NCBI RefSeq assembly: GCF_000378045.1
Contig: NZ_KB899093.1
Location: forward strand, 239,830 to 303,829
DNA: 64,000 bases
Source: Marinobacterium rhizophilum DSM 18822
Lineage (GTDB): Bacteria; Pseudomonadota; Gammaproteobacteria; Pseudomonadales; Balneatricaceae
Direction: 5' to 3'
The position numbers were made by a program, and so were the translations under genes. This document shows, one piece after another, positions 1 to 7,914 of this stretch; the stretch's first letter is position 1; each line of letters opens with the position of its first letter. Under the pieces are notes generated by a model. That model was not told the DNA's origin and searched no databases. It was given only the letters and a program-made list of their open reading frames with translations.

Positions 1-130
1 GCTCGATTTTGAACCCAATGGCTTCAAGACGGGCAATCATCAGTTCCTGGCAGCCGGCGTCTTCAGGGGTAACGGAGGCGCGGCTGATCAGGTCGCTGGC
101 GAGCTGGAGAGTCGGTGACAATTGGGTCAT
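1..130 (-). CDS. dapE: Succinyl-diaminopimelate desuccinylase, N-terminus (partial)
   Basis: The first 43 codons of a minus-strand gene cut off by the window edge. The translation begins [20 protein letters not shown] and continues with an acidic stretch and [13 protein letters not shown], which is the usual start of the DapE zinc peptidase family. DapE removes succinate from N-succinyl-LL-2,6-diaminopimelate, the step after DapC. The start is the ATG at complement 128-130. It is preceded by dapD and dapC on the same strand, which supports the call. The metal-binding and catalytic residues lie outside the window. Confidence 0.85.
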   Translation of the reverse strand, partial: MTQLSPTLQLASDLISRASVTPEDAGCQELMIARLEAIGFKIE

Positions 131-243
131 GGCAGTCTGGATCCGAAATCGAAAAGGGTACGCATCAGGCCTGGGTATGCAGGCGGGGTTTAACAGGCGC
201 CGCGGCTGCGGTGCCTGTTAATGTGGGTCTCGCAGGGCCGGCC

Positions 244-1275
244 TTAGTTGTGCTTGTGCAGGTCGGCGTTCAGCTCAATGGCGCTCTTGTTGGTCTTGGC
301 TTCGATGCGGCCGGTGAGGGAGTTGCGGCGGAACAGCATATCCGGCTTGCCGGCCAGTTCCGATGCCTTGACGACGGCGACTTCGTTGTTCTGGTCGTCC
401 AGCAGTGCCACCTTGGAGCTGCCCGTCAGGTACAGGCCTGCTTCGATGGTGCAGCGATCCCCCAGTGGCAGGCCCAGGCCGGCATTGGCACCCAGCAGGC
501 AGTTTTCACCCACGGAGATAACCACGTTGTTGCCGCCGGACAGGGTGCCCATGGTGGAGCAGCCGCCCCCCAGGTCCGAGCCGTTGCCGACCACGACGCC
601 CGCCGAAATGCGGCCTTCGACCATGGAGACGCCCAGGGTGCCGGCATTGAAGTTGATGAAGCCTTCGTGCATCACGGTAGTGCCTTCGCCCACGTGGGCG
701 CCCAGGCGAATGCGGGCAGCATCGCCTACGCGGATACCGGCCGGCACGACGTAGTTGGTCATTTTCGGGAACTTGTCCACCGAGTGAACATCCAGTACGC
801 GGCCCTGGGCACGGGCGGCCAGCTGACGTTTGGGCAGTTCGTCCAGAGCGATGGCGCCTTCAGTGGTCCAGGCAACGTTGGGCAGCTTGCCGAACATGCC
901 GGCCAGGTTCAGGCCGTGGGGCTTGACCAGGCGGTGCGACAACAGGCTGAGCTTGAGGTAAACCTCTGCGGTGGTGGCGGGTTCGGCATCGGTTTCCAGA
1001 ATGCACAGTACCAGCGGCTGACGGGTACCTTCCAGGATCTCGACAATTTCGGCCTGGTCTTCGGCATCCACCGACAGGAAGGCCGATTCCAGCGCCTTGA
1101 GCTGCGCCTGCTCGATTTCCAGGGTCTGGTTGCCGCCGGTATAGCCCGCCGCGTCGGCAACGGCATTGATCAGTTCAGCCGGTGCGTTGAGCAGCGGTGC
1201 GTTGTAATACACTTCCAGCCATTCACCGCTGGCTGATTTGGTGCCGATGCCCAGGCCGAATGCAAAATTTGTCAT
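244..1275 (-). CDS. dapD: 2,3,4,5-tetrahydropyridine-2,6-dicarboxylate N-succinyltransferase
   Basis: A cytoplasmic enzyme that transfers succinyl from succinyl-CoA to tetrahydrodipicolinate in the succinylase branch of lysine and diaminopimelate synthesis. The protein is 343 aa and begins MTNFAFGLGIGTK, like the longer pseudomonad-type DapD. Its C-terminal half is rich in hexapeptide repeats of a left-handed beta-helix (for example around IRLGAHVGEGTTVMHEG). The frame is open further upstream, but the ATG at 1275 has an ACGGAG Shine-Dalgarno sequence just before it, so I chose that start. It follows dapC and the ArsC-like gene and precedes dapE. Confidence 0.93.
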   Translation of the reverse strand: MTNFAFGLGIGTKSASGEWLEVYYNAPLLNAPAELINAVADAAGYTGGNQTLEIEQAQLKALESAFLSVDAEDQAEIVEILEGTRQPLVLCILETDAEPATTAEVYLKLSLLSHRLVKPHGLNLAGMFGKLPNVAWTTEGAIALDELPKRQLAARAQGRVLDVHSVDKFPKMTNYVVPAGIRVGDAARIRLGAHVGEGTTVMHEGFINFNAGTLGVSMVEGRISAGVVVGNGSDLGGGCSTMGTLSGGNNVVISVGENCLLGANAGLGLPLGDRCTIEAGLYLTGSSKVALLDDQNNEVAVVKASELAGKPDMLFRRNSLTGRIEAKTNKSAIELNADLHKHN

Positions 1276-1319
1276 GCTGTTACTCCGTAATCGTTTGAAT
1301 AGTCGTGTGTGGCCTGATC

Positions 1320-1667
1320 TCAACCCTGCAGCCAGGCCGCATAGTCGGCGGCCTTGAAGCCCAGGTAGCGCTGTGTGCCGGTATCCAGCAGTGGTCGCTT
1401 GATCATGGCCGGGTGTTGCAGCATCAGCGTAATGGCGCTGGATGCATCGATCGTGTTCTTTACCGCCTCGGGCTGGGTGCGCCAGGTGGTACCGCGCTTG
1501 TTCAGCAGCGCTTCCCAGCCCAGTTCCTGCGCCCAGGCTTCCAGCTGGGCGCGTTCCAGGCCATCGGCCCGGTAATCGTGAAAGCGGTAATCGATACCGT
1601 TGCTTTCAAGCCAGGAACGGGCTTTCTTGATGGTGTCGCAGTTCTTGATTCCGTACAGGCAGATCAT
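1320..1667 (-). CDS. ArsC-family reductase (YffB/Spx-like)
   Basis: A 115-aa thioredoxin-fold protein of the ArsC family. It has one cysteine near the N-terminus in [15 protein letters not shown] and the family's central KRGTTWR and late KRPLLD segments. The single-cysteine pattern and these motifs fit the YffB subgroup rather than true plasmid arsenate reductase. The gene sits between dapC (15 bp upstream) and dapD, an arrangement common in gamma-proteobacteria. The link to lysine synthesis is positional; the substrate is unknown. Confidence 0.85.
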   Translation of the reverse strand: MICLYGIKNCDTIKKARSWLESNGIDYRFHDYRADGLERAQLEAWAQELGWEALLNKRGTTWRTQPEAVKNTIDASSAITLMLQHPAMIKRPLLDTGTQRYLGFKAADYAAWLQG

Positions 1668-1682
1668 GCGGGCTCCGGTGGT

Positions 1683-2885
1683 TCAGGCGTTCAGGCTTTC
1701 GACATAGGCGCGGATACGCTGTGCCGCGTCCACGCATTCCTCAACGGTGGCGACCAGCGCCATGCGCACGAAGCCTGCGCCGGGCAGGCGGCCATTGGCT
1801 TCGCGGGACAGGTAACGCCCCGGCAGTACGGTTACGTTCTGCTGCTCGAACAGGCCCTGGGCGAAGCGGTCGTCATCGATGGGCGTCGGTGCCCAGAGGT
1901 AGAAGCCGGCATCCGGCATGCGTACATCCATCACCGGGGCGAGGATGTCGATCACCTTGCTGAACTTTTCGCGGTACTTGTCGCGGTTTTCCAGCACATG
2001 GGCTTCATCATTCCAGGCGGCAATGGATGCCAGCTGATGCTGTACCGGCATGGAGCTGCCATGGTAGGTGCGGTAGCTGAGAAACGGCATCATCAGGGCC
2101 GCATCGCCGGCGATAAAGCCGGAGCGCAGTCCGGGCAGGTTGGAGCGCTTGGACAGGCTGTGGAACACCACACAGTTGCGATAGTCATCCCGGCCGAGTT
2201 CTGCGCATACCTGCAGCAGGCCGACCGGTGGCTCGGCTTCATCGAAATAGATTTCGGAGTAGCACTCGTCCGAGGCGATGATGAAGTCGTACTCATCGGA
2301 CAGCGCGATGAGTTTGGTCAGCACATCGCGGTCGATCACGGTACCGGTGGGGTTGCCAGGGGAGCACAGGAACAGCAGCTGGCAGCGCTGCCAGACGTCC
2401 GCCGGCACGGCATCGAAGTCGGGCACAAAGTTGCGTTCGGCATCGCAGTTCAGAAACAGCGGTTCGGCACCCGCCAGGTAGGCGGCACCTTCGTAGATCT
2501 GGTAGAACGGGTTGGGCGACAACACCAGGGCATTGGCCTTGCGCTCAACAGCGGCCTGGGTAAAGGCGAAGATGGCTTCGCGGGTACCGTTCACCGGAAT
2601 GACATTGCGCTCGGCGCTGAGGCTGCCTGCGGCCAGCTTGAAACGGCGGCTGCACCAGTCTGCGATGGTCTGGCGCAGTTCCGGCAGACCGGCAGTGGTC
2701 GGATAGTTCGCCAGGTAGCCGATGTTGTCGGTCAGGACCTTGGCCACGAAGGCCGGTGACGGGTGCTTGGGCTCACCGATGGACAGTGCAATATGAGCCT
2801 TGTCGGCGGGCGGTGTGACCTGCGCCTTCAGGGCGGCCAGCTTTTCGAACGGGTAGGGCTGAAGCTTGTCGAGGTCCCGATTCAT
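1683..2885 (-). CDS. dapC: Succinyldiaminopimelate transaminase
   Basis: A 400-aa class I/II PLP aminotransferase making N-succinyl-LL-diaminopimelate from the DapD product with glutamate as amino donor. The PLP-lysine segment is visible as FHSLSKRSNLPGLRSGF, together with CSPGNPTG for cofactor binding and a C-terminal FVRMALV segment that carries the substrate carboxylate-binding Arg of the family. It begins with MNRDLDKLQPYPFEKL, typical of DapC. It is the first gene of the minus-strand run to dapE. ArgD can do the same reaction in other bacteria, but sequence and context favour DapC. Confidence 0.92.
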   Translation of the reverse strand: MNRDLDKLQPYPFEKLAALKAQVTPPADKAHIALSIGEPKHPSPAFVAKVLTDNIGYLANYPTTAGLPELRQTIADWCSRRFKLAAGSLSAERNVIPVNGTREAIFAFTQAAVERKANALVLSPNPFYQIYEGAAYLAGAEPLFLNCDAERNFVPDFDAVPADVWQRCQLLFLCSPGNPTGTVIDRDVLTKLIALSDEYDFIIASDECYSEIYFDEAEPPVGLLQVCAELGRDDYRNCVVFHSLSKRSNLPGLRSGFIAGDAALMMPFLSYRTYHGSSMPVQHQLASIAAWNDEAHVLENRDKYREKFSKVIDILAPVMDVRMPDAGFYLWAPTPIDDDRFAQGLFEQQNVTVLPGRYLSREANGRLPGAGFVRMALVATVEECVDAAQRIRAYVESLNA

Positions 2886-3040
2886 GGCAAATAATGTCCC
2901 TGCTGCTGTTACGGCTTTGGAATGGGCCGGGCAATGGATTTAAAAATGGTACGGGATTATAGCGAATCTGGCCCCGGCGATTAAGCCCCGTCACGCTTCA
3001 AGTGGGATTGATTGTACGAGCGGGCCAAATGCAGCCCGGT

Positions 3041-4423
3041 TCAGCCCTGAATACCGCCCCGGGTCAGGCGGGCGGGGTCGAGCAGCTGGCCGAGCTCTTC
3101 CTCACTCATGCCGGTGACCTCTGCCGCCACATCGATCACCGGCCGGCCCTCTGCATAGGCTTGCTTGGCGATGGCGGCCGCTTTCTGATAACCGATGATG
3201 GGATTGAGCGCCGTGACCAGGATCGGGTTGCGCGCCAGTGCGGCGCTGATATTGGCTTCGTTGACTCTGAACGTGGTGATGGCCTTGTCAGCCAGCTGGC
3301 GGGCGGCGCTGGCCAGCAGGGTCTCGCTTTGCAGCAGGTTGTGGGCAATAAGCGGCAGCATGACATTGAGTTCGAAGTTGCCGTGCTGTCCGCCCACGGT
3401 GATGGCGGCATCATTGCCGATGACCTGGGCGGCGACCATCATTACCGCCTCCGGGATCACGGGATTGACCTTGCCGGGCATGATGGACGAACCCGGCTGC
3501 AGAGCCTGCAGTTCGATTTCGCCGAGTCCCGCCAGGGGGCCTGAATTCATCCAGCGCAGATCATTGGCAATCTTCAACAGGCCACAGGCCAGAGCCTTGA
3601 GCTGGCCTGACACCTCCACCGCGGTATCCTGGCAGGCCAGGGCGCTGAACAGGTTGTCGGCGGGGCGGAACGACAGCCCCGTCAACGCGCTGATACGGTG
3701 CGCAAAGCGGCTGGAAAAATCCGGGTGCACATTGATGCCGGTACCCACCGCCGAGCCGCCCTGTGCGAGCTGGTGCAGGCGCGCCCGGCTGTCCTCCAGG
3801 CGCCGGATGGCCAGCTGAATCTGTCCCGACCAGCCCGACAGTGACTGTGACAGCTGCACAGGCATGGCATCCATCAGGTGGGTGCGCCCCGTCTTGATGA
3901 GCCCCTTGAGATCATGGGCCTTGCTGTCGATGCTGACCTGCAGGTGGTGCAACGCCGGTAGCAGGGACTCATCCAGTACCAGCGCGGCGCTCAGGTGGAT
4001 GGCGGTGGGAATGACGTCATTGGAACTTTGCCCCATGTTGACATGATCGTTTGGGTCCACCGGTTGCCCGCAGTAGCCGGATGCCAGATGCGCGATCACC
4101 TCGTTGGCGTTCATGTTGGAGCTGGTACCGGAGCCGGTTTGAAACACGTCGACCGGGAACTGGGTGCGGTGTTCGCCGGCGGCAATTTCCATGGCGGCCT
4201 TCTGGATGGCGGCACCGGTTTCGGCGTTCAGCAGCCCCAGCTCGACATTGCATTGGGCCGCGGCCGCCTTGATCAGTCCCAGCGCACGGATAAAAGAGCC
4301 GGGCATGGTCAGGCCGCTGATTGGGAAGTTATCTACAGCGCGCTGGGTCTGAGCGCCATAGAGTGCATCTGCCGGCACCTGAAGGGCGCCCATGCTATCT
4401 TGCTCGCGACGAAACTGGCTCAT
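3041..4423 (-). CDS. fumC: Class II fumarate hydratase
   Basis: A 460-aa oxygen-stable fumarase that interconverts fumarate and malate in the TCA cycle. The fumarase/aspartase signature GSSIMPGKVNPVIPE is intact, and the N-terminus reads REQDSMGALQVPADALYGAQTQR as in FumC. The frame runs 15 codons further upstream, but the ATG at 4423 follows an AAGGAG Shine-Dalgarno sequence and gives the usual length. An aspartase paralogue lies at 57.0-58.4 kb. It differs at the N-terminus (TEHDLLGDMDIPAQAWFGIQ), so the two are not confused. Confidence 0.92.
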   Translation of the reverse strand: MSQFRREQDSMGALQVPADALYGAQTQRAVDNFPISGLTMPGSFIRALGLIKAAAAQCNVELGLLNAETGAAIQKAAMEIAAGEHRTQFPVDVFQTGSGTSSNMNANEVIAHLASGYCGQPVDPNDHVNMGQSSNDVIPTAIHLSAALVLDESLLPALHHLQVSIDSKAHDLKGLIKTGRTHLMDAMPVQLSQSLSGWSGQIQLAIRRLEDSRARLHQLAQGGSAVGTGINVHPDFSSRFAHRISALTGLSFRPADNLFSALACQDTAVEVSGQLKALACGLLKIANDLRWMNSGPLAGLGEIELQALQPGSSIMPGKVNPVIPEAVMMVAAQVIGNDAAITVGGQHGNFELNVMLPLIAHNLLQSETLLASAARQLADKAITTFRVNEANISAALARNPILVTALNPIIGYQKAAAIAKQAYAEGRPVIDVAAEVTGMSEEELGQLLDPARLTRGGIQG

Positions 4424-4644
4424 GGAAGGTCTCCTTGCTGTTGCGCCGGGTGACGCAGGTATGTGCACAGGGTACGGTCATGCCCGGAACAGGGGCTGCT
4501 ATACCTAACTATAGTTCGCGGGCCCGGAATGTAGGGGGCGCGAACAGAAGTGGAATACAGCGGATCTGTTTCGCTCGGCCGCTGTCTGGACTAAAAATAG
4601 AACTATTTAACCCGTCGGACCGATCGATGGCCCGGTGAGGGCGC

Positions 4645-4680
4645 CACAAAAGCCCGCATGCACTTGCGTGCGCTTTTGTG
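4645..4680. terminator. Inverted repeat CACAAAAGC/GCTTTTGTG
   Basis: Perfect 9-bp arms at 4645-4653 and 4672-4680 around an 18-nt spacer that can itself pair (CGCA/TGCG). The A and T tracts within the arms make it look like a bidirectional terminator. No converging genes are present, so an upstream insulator or operator role is equally possible. Confidence 0.35.
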
Positions 4681-4684
4681 CCGT

Positions 4685-4719
4685 GGCTGACAAGCAGGCA
4701 GGTCACCTGTTTGTCAGCC
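4685..4719. promoter_or_regulatory. Strong hairpin upstream of the PilZ gene
   Basis: Arms GGCTGACAAGCAGG (4685-4698) and CCTGTTTGTCAGCC (4706-4719) pair over 14 positions with one G-T and a 7-nt loop. It lies 39 bp before the ATG of the PilZ gene and is not followed by a T tract. It is therefore more likely an operator or leader structure than a terminator. Confidence 0.4.
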
Positions 4720-4758
4720 TGGTTGATAAATCTGGGCACGACTACAGAGGATTGCATC

Positions 4759-5118
4759 ATGAATGTTGATATGCGGCTGCACCCCAGGGTGAGTGTGGAT
4801 CTGCCGGCCGAGCTGGAACCTTTTCGAGGGGACTGTCTGGATGTGCGCCTGGTTAACCTCAGCCTGAGCGGTGTGCTGGTTGAAGGCAACGCCGAACTTG
4901 AGGCGCTGCTGGGCGCGCGCAAGAGCCCTGCATCCGACATGCCACTGGAGCTGAATCTGCATTTCGGACTTGAAACGCAGTCCGTGCATTGCCATTGCCG
5001 AATGGTCCACAGCCGGCGCCTGGCTGAGAACCGGTTCCAGGTTGGCATGAAGATTCTGAGTATCCCCACGGATAGCCAGGGGCTGCTCAGCCGTTATATC
5101 GAGGCTCGGCTGCACTGA
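4759..5118 (+). CDS. PilZ-domain protein
   Basis: A 119-aa single-domain protein. Both c-di-GMP-binding motifs of PilZ domains are present: RLHPR (RxxxR) near residue 6 and NLSLSG (NxSxxG) about 28 residues later. It is therefore likely a cytoplasmic c-di-GMP receptor whose output is unknown; such proteins often act on motility, polysaccharide or surface structures. The frame is open upstream, but the ATG at 4759 follows CAGAGG and puts the RxxxR motif at the usual distance from the N-terminus. A hairpin lies just upstream. Confidence 0.88.
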   Translation: MNVDMRLHPRVSVDLPAELEPFRGDCLDVRLVNLSLSGVLVEGNAELEALLGARKSPASDMPLELNLHFGLETQSVHCHCRMVHSRRLAENRFQVGMKILSIPTDSQGLLSRYIEARLH

Positions 5119-5245
5119 GATGTTGCTGATGATCTGATCATGCTAACGTAATCCAGGGTAGAGTTTTTCCGATGATGGAAAGCGGCCATGGAAACTGCGC
5201 ACGGGCACCTGCCATGGCCTTTGCGGCCCGGGGGAGAATCAGACA

Positions 5246-6094
5246 ATGCGGACAGGATCAATCAGCGCGCTGAGCAGCACGGGCTTTCACCGACTGGTTT
5301 ATCACGAGTGGGGCAGCGTCGAGAATGACCGCGTGGTGGTCTGCGTACACGGCCTGGCACGCAACAGCCGCGATTTTGATGACCTGGCACAGGCGCTGGC
5401 GCGGGACTATCGCGTGGTCTGCCCCGATATTGCCGGACGGGGTCATAGTGACTGGCTGAACCCGCCGGCGTACCAGATTCCACAGTACATGAACGACATG
5501 GTAACCCTGCTGGCACGGCTGAATGTCGAAAAGGTCGATTGGGTGGGGACTTCCATGGGGGGGCTGATCGGTATTTGTCTGGCGGCGCTGCCCAACAGCC
5601 CCATCCGCTCCCTGCTGCTCAACGACATAGGTCCCTTTGTACCCCGGGATGCGCTGAAGCGCATTGCCGACTATCTCGAAGACCGCCGTTTTGACAGCAT
5701 CGAGGCCTGTGAGGCCTGGTTGCGTCAGACGTACCCGGCGCTGGGGCATCTCAGTGCTGCGCAATGGCACCGCCTGGCACAGACCAGTACCCGGGTGCTC
5801 GAAGATGGCACGCTGGCGGTGCACTATGATCCTGCAATCGCCGAGAACCTGCGGCTGAGCAGTGATGAGGATGTGGATATGTGGGCGATGTGGCAGCAGA
5901 TTTCCTGCCCGCAGATGCTGATCTGGGGCGAGGCATCGGATGTGTTGCGGGCCGATACCGTGAGCCGCATGACCGAGTCGAATCCTGCCTTGAAGCTACT
6001 CAGTTTACCGGGCATTGCCCATGCGCCGTCACTGATGGACTCTCAGCAGATCGAGGCTGTGGTGTCCTGGCTGCGTTCGCACCAGCATTTGTGA
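5246..6094 (+). CDS. Alpha/beta-fold hydrolase
   Basis: A 282-aa cytoplasmic hydrolase without a signal peptide. The oxyanion-hole region reads VCVHGLARNSRDF, the nucleophile elbow is GTSMGG with Ser103, and the late His lies in PGIAHAPSL. This is a complete catalytic set of the esterase/lipase or C-C hydrolase type. The substrate cannot be told from sequence. It precedes the glycerate-kinase-like gene by 53 bp on the same strand and may be cotranscribed with it. Confidence 0.85.
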   Translation: MRTGSISALSSTGFHRLVYHEWGSVENDRVVVCVHGLARNSRDFDDLAQALARDYRVVCPDIAGRGHSDWLNPPAYQIPQYMNDMVTLLARLNVEKVDWVGTSMGGLIGICLAALPNSPIRSLLLNDIGPFVPRDALKRIADYLEDRRFDSIEACEAWLRQTYPALGHLSAAQWHRLAQTSTRVLEDGTLAVHYDPAIAENLRLSSDEDVDMWAMWQQISCPQMLIWGEASDVLRADTVSRMTESNPALKLLSLPGIAHAPSLMDSQQIEAVVSWLRSHQHL

Positions 6095-6147
6095 AGCCCC
6101 GAGCCGCGCTGCCTGAAGCCCATGACCTTGTTTTAAGCGGAGGCTGA

Positions 6148-7161
6148 ATGAGTGTGTTGACCCACTGGCCCGAGGATCAGTTGTGCCTGAGTGCGGCGGA
6201 ACGTCAGCACGCGGTCGAGGCACTGCAGCGCGCCTTCGCATCCACCCTTGAGTCCCTCAAGGTGGATATCGGACTGGTGGAAATGTTCGAGGCCATCTAT
6301 GTGCCGTTGGCCGCCTGGATCGCCGCTCATCAGCGCCGGCGGGGTGCGCCGCTGGTGGTGGGTCTGAATGGCGCCCAGGGTGCCGGTAAATCCACCCTTG
6401 TTACGTTGCTGGAAATTACGCTGAGCGAAGGCTTTGGTTTGCGGGTGGCAGGGTTCTCCATCGACGATCTTTACAAGACCCGGGCCGAGCGCGAGCGCCT
6501 CGGTGCCGATATCCATCCGCTGCTGAGAACCCGCGGCGTGCCCGGTAGCCATGATGTAGAGCTGGGTATCGAACTGCTGCGCGCGCTCAAACGCGGTGAA
6601 GCGGATGCAGCCATCCGCATACCGGTGTTCGACAAGTCCATCGACGACCGTTGCCCGGTGTCTGTCTGGCGCGAGTGGTCGGGGGGCGCCGATGTGGTGG
6701 TGCTGGAAGGCTGGTGTGTGGGGGCAAGAGCCCAGAGCGATGCCGCCCTGCTGGAACCGATCAATGCGCTCGAACGGGAGGACGATCCGGATGGGACCTG
6801 GCGCCGTTACGTCAATGCGCAGCTGCGGGGCCCCTATGCAGAGCTGTTTGCGCTGGTGGACGTTATGCTGATGCTCAAGGTGCCCAGCATGGAGGCCGTT
6901 TACGAATGGCGCTCACTGCAGGAAAAGAAACTCGCCGAACGCATGCGGTATTTGTCTGAAACGCGCGAGCCCCAGGAACCTTTGAGGATTATGGGGGATG
7001 CCGAAATACAGCGCTTCATTCAGCATTATGAACGTCTGACCCGGTCCATGCTGGACGACATGCCGGCGCGGGCGGATGTTACGCTGCACCTCAATGACAA
7101 TCACAAGATCTGCGATATCAGCATTAATGCGCCGCTGCCTGAGTGCGGCTGCGGGCGCTGA
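6148..7161 (+). CDS. P-loop kinase, D-glycerate 3-kinase-like
   Basis: A 337-aa protein with a Walker A motif GAQGAGKS (residues 75-82), then GFSIDDLYKTRAER, RGVPGSHD and VVLEGWCVG. These are the landmarks of the plant-type glycerate 3-kinase (GLYK/YggC-like) branch of the phosphoribulokinase/uridine-kinase superfamily. A role phosphorylating glycerate is plausible but untested. A GGAGG sequence precedes the ATG. The late Cys pattern PECGCGR at the C-terminus is unusual but its meaning is unclear. Confidence 0.75.
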   Translation: MSVLTHWPEDQLCLSAAERQHAVEALQRAFASTLESLKVDIGLVEMFEAIYVPLAAWIAAHQRRRGAPLVVGLNGAQGAGKSTLVTLLEITLSEGFGLRVAGFSIDDLYKTRAERERLGADIHPLLRTRGVPGSHDVELGIELLRALKRGEADAAIRIPVFDKSIDDRCPVSVWREWSGGADVVVLEGWCVGARAQSDAALLEPINALEREDDPDGTWRRYVNAQLRGPYAELFALVDVMLMLKVPSMEAVYEWRSLQEKKLAERMRYLSETREPQEPLRIMGDAEIQRFIQHYERLTRSMLDDMPARADVTLHLNDNHKICDISINAPLPECGCGR

Positions 7162-7205
7162 TCCCCGGCAATCACCGGGCTCACCTCATTGGCTAGATAG
7201 CGGCA

Positions 7206-7907
7206 TCAGATCGGCAGCAGTACCGTAGAGGCTGCGCCGTGCAGCACCTTGTTGATGGTGCGGTTCTGGGTATCGGCCACGATGCGCGCCATCATGTCCT
7301 GCAATGCAATCAGTTTGCCAAAGGTACGGGCAAAACTCAGATTCTCGATGCCGACCTCGCTCAGGCCGTTACTGTACAAAAACAGCTCGCCATTTTCCTG
7401 GCGGGCATTATTGAGTTGCCAGGCGATTTTTTCGAGATTGCGCGCGCTGTTGTAGAGTTTTTGCTGGTCGATCTCGTCAAGCATGAAGAATTCATCCTGA
7501 CCGTTATAGGCACTGTGGATCATGCCACTGATGCCCACCATCAAGGCCATGACACGGTCACCCTTGAATGTGGGGTCAAAGGCCAGCGGAACCGCGTGGA
7601 CGCCATAGCGGTTGTTCAGCTCGCTAAAGCGGGTCTTGCGAGGAAACTCGAACAGCTGATACATGCGCTGCGCAATGGTGGTGCCGGGAGGCGCCTTGGC
7701 AAGTTCGCGCGGATTGCGCCGGTACAACTTCAGCATCAGCTCCCGGCTCAGGCGATTGACCTCGGCGATATGGGCGTCGGTCACCATGTCGATGTCCGAC
7801 TTGGCCAGGTTGCGCATCTGGAACGGGCGTTCCTGCTGCTGCGGGGCACAGGCGCTGAGACCCAGTGCCAACAGCAGTGTCAGCAGAATAGGCGGCGATC
7901 GCATCAT
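7206..7907 (-). CDS. Lipoprotein encoded directly behind letB
   Basis: A 233-aa protein starting MMRSPPILLTLLLALGLSAC, a lipoprotein signal with lipobox LSAC and Cys20. The mature part has no family I recognise. It is mostly helical in appearance, with segments such as FEFPRKTRFSELNNRYGV and GISGMIHSAYNGQDEF. It begins 7 bp after the letB stop and is surely cotranscribed. The pqi system has an outer-membrane lipoprotein, PqiC, in this position, but I see none of the PqiC (DUF330) sequence features here. An anchor for the LetB tube at the outer membrane is an inference. The ATG at 7904 is an alternative start. Confidence 0.8.
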   Translation of the reverse strand: MMRSPPILLTLLLALGLSACAPQQQERPFQMRNLAKSDIDMVTDAHIAEVNRLSRELMLKLYRRNPRELAKAPPGTTIAQRMYQLFEFPRKTRFSELNNRYGVHAVPLAFDPTFKGDRVMALMVGISGMIHSAYNGQDEFFMLDEIDQQKLYNSARNLEKIAWQLNNARQENGELFLYSNGLSEVGIENLSFARTFGKLIALQDMMARIVADTQNRTINKVLHGAASTVLLPI

Positions 7908-7914
7908 GATGTCA

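Larger units (their letters stand above)
4424..4758. other. Divergent intergenic region fumC / PilZ gene
   Basis: 335 bp without a gene. It should contain both promoters. The visible structures are two inverted repeats on the PilZ side, listed separately at 4645-4680 and 4685-4719. No operator was recognised. Confidence 0.6.

Noticed and set aside
115..1236. Long open frames opposite dapD, dapC, fumC, letB, aspA and others
   Set aside because: They are mirrors of GC-rich coding sequence, lack ribosome sites and protein-like composition, and overlap strong genes fully.
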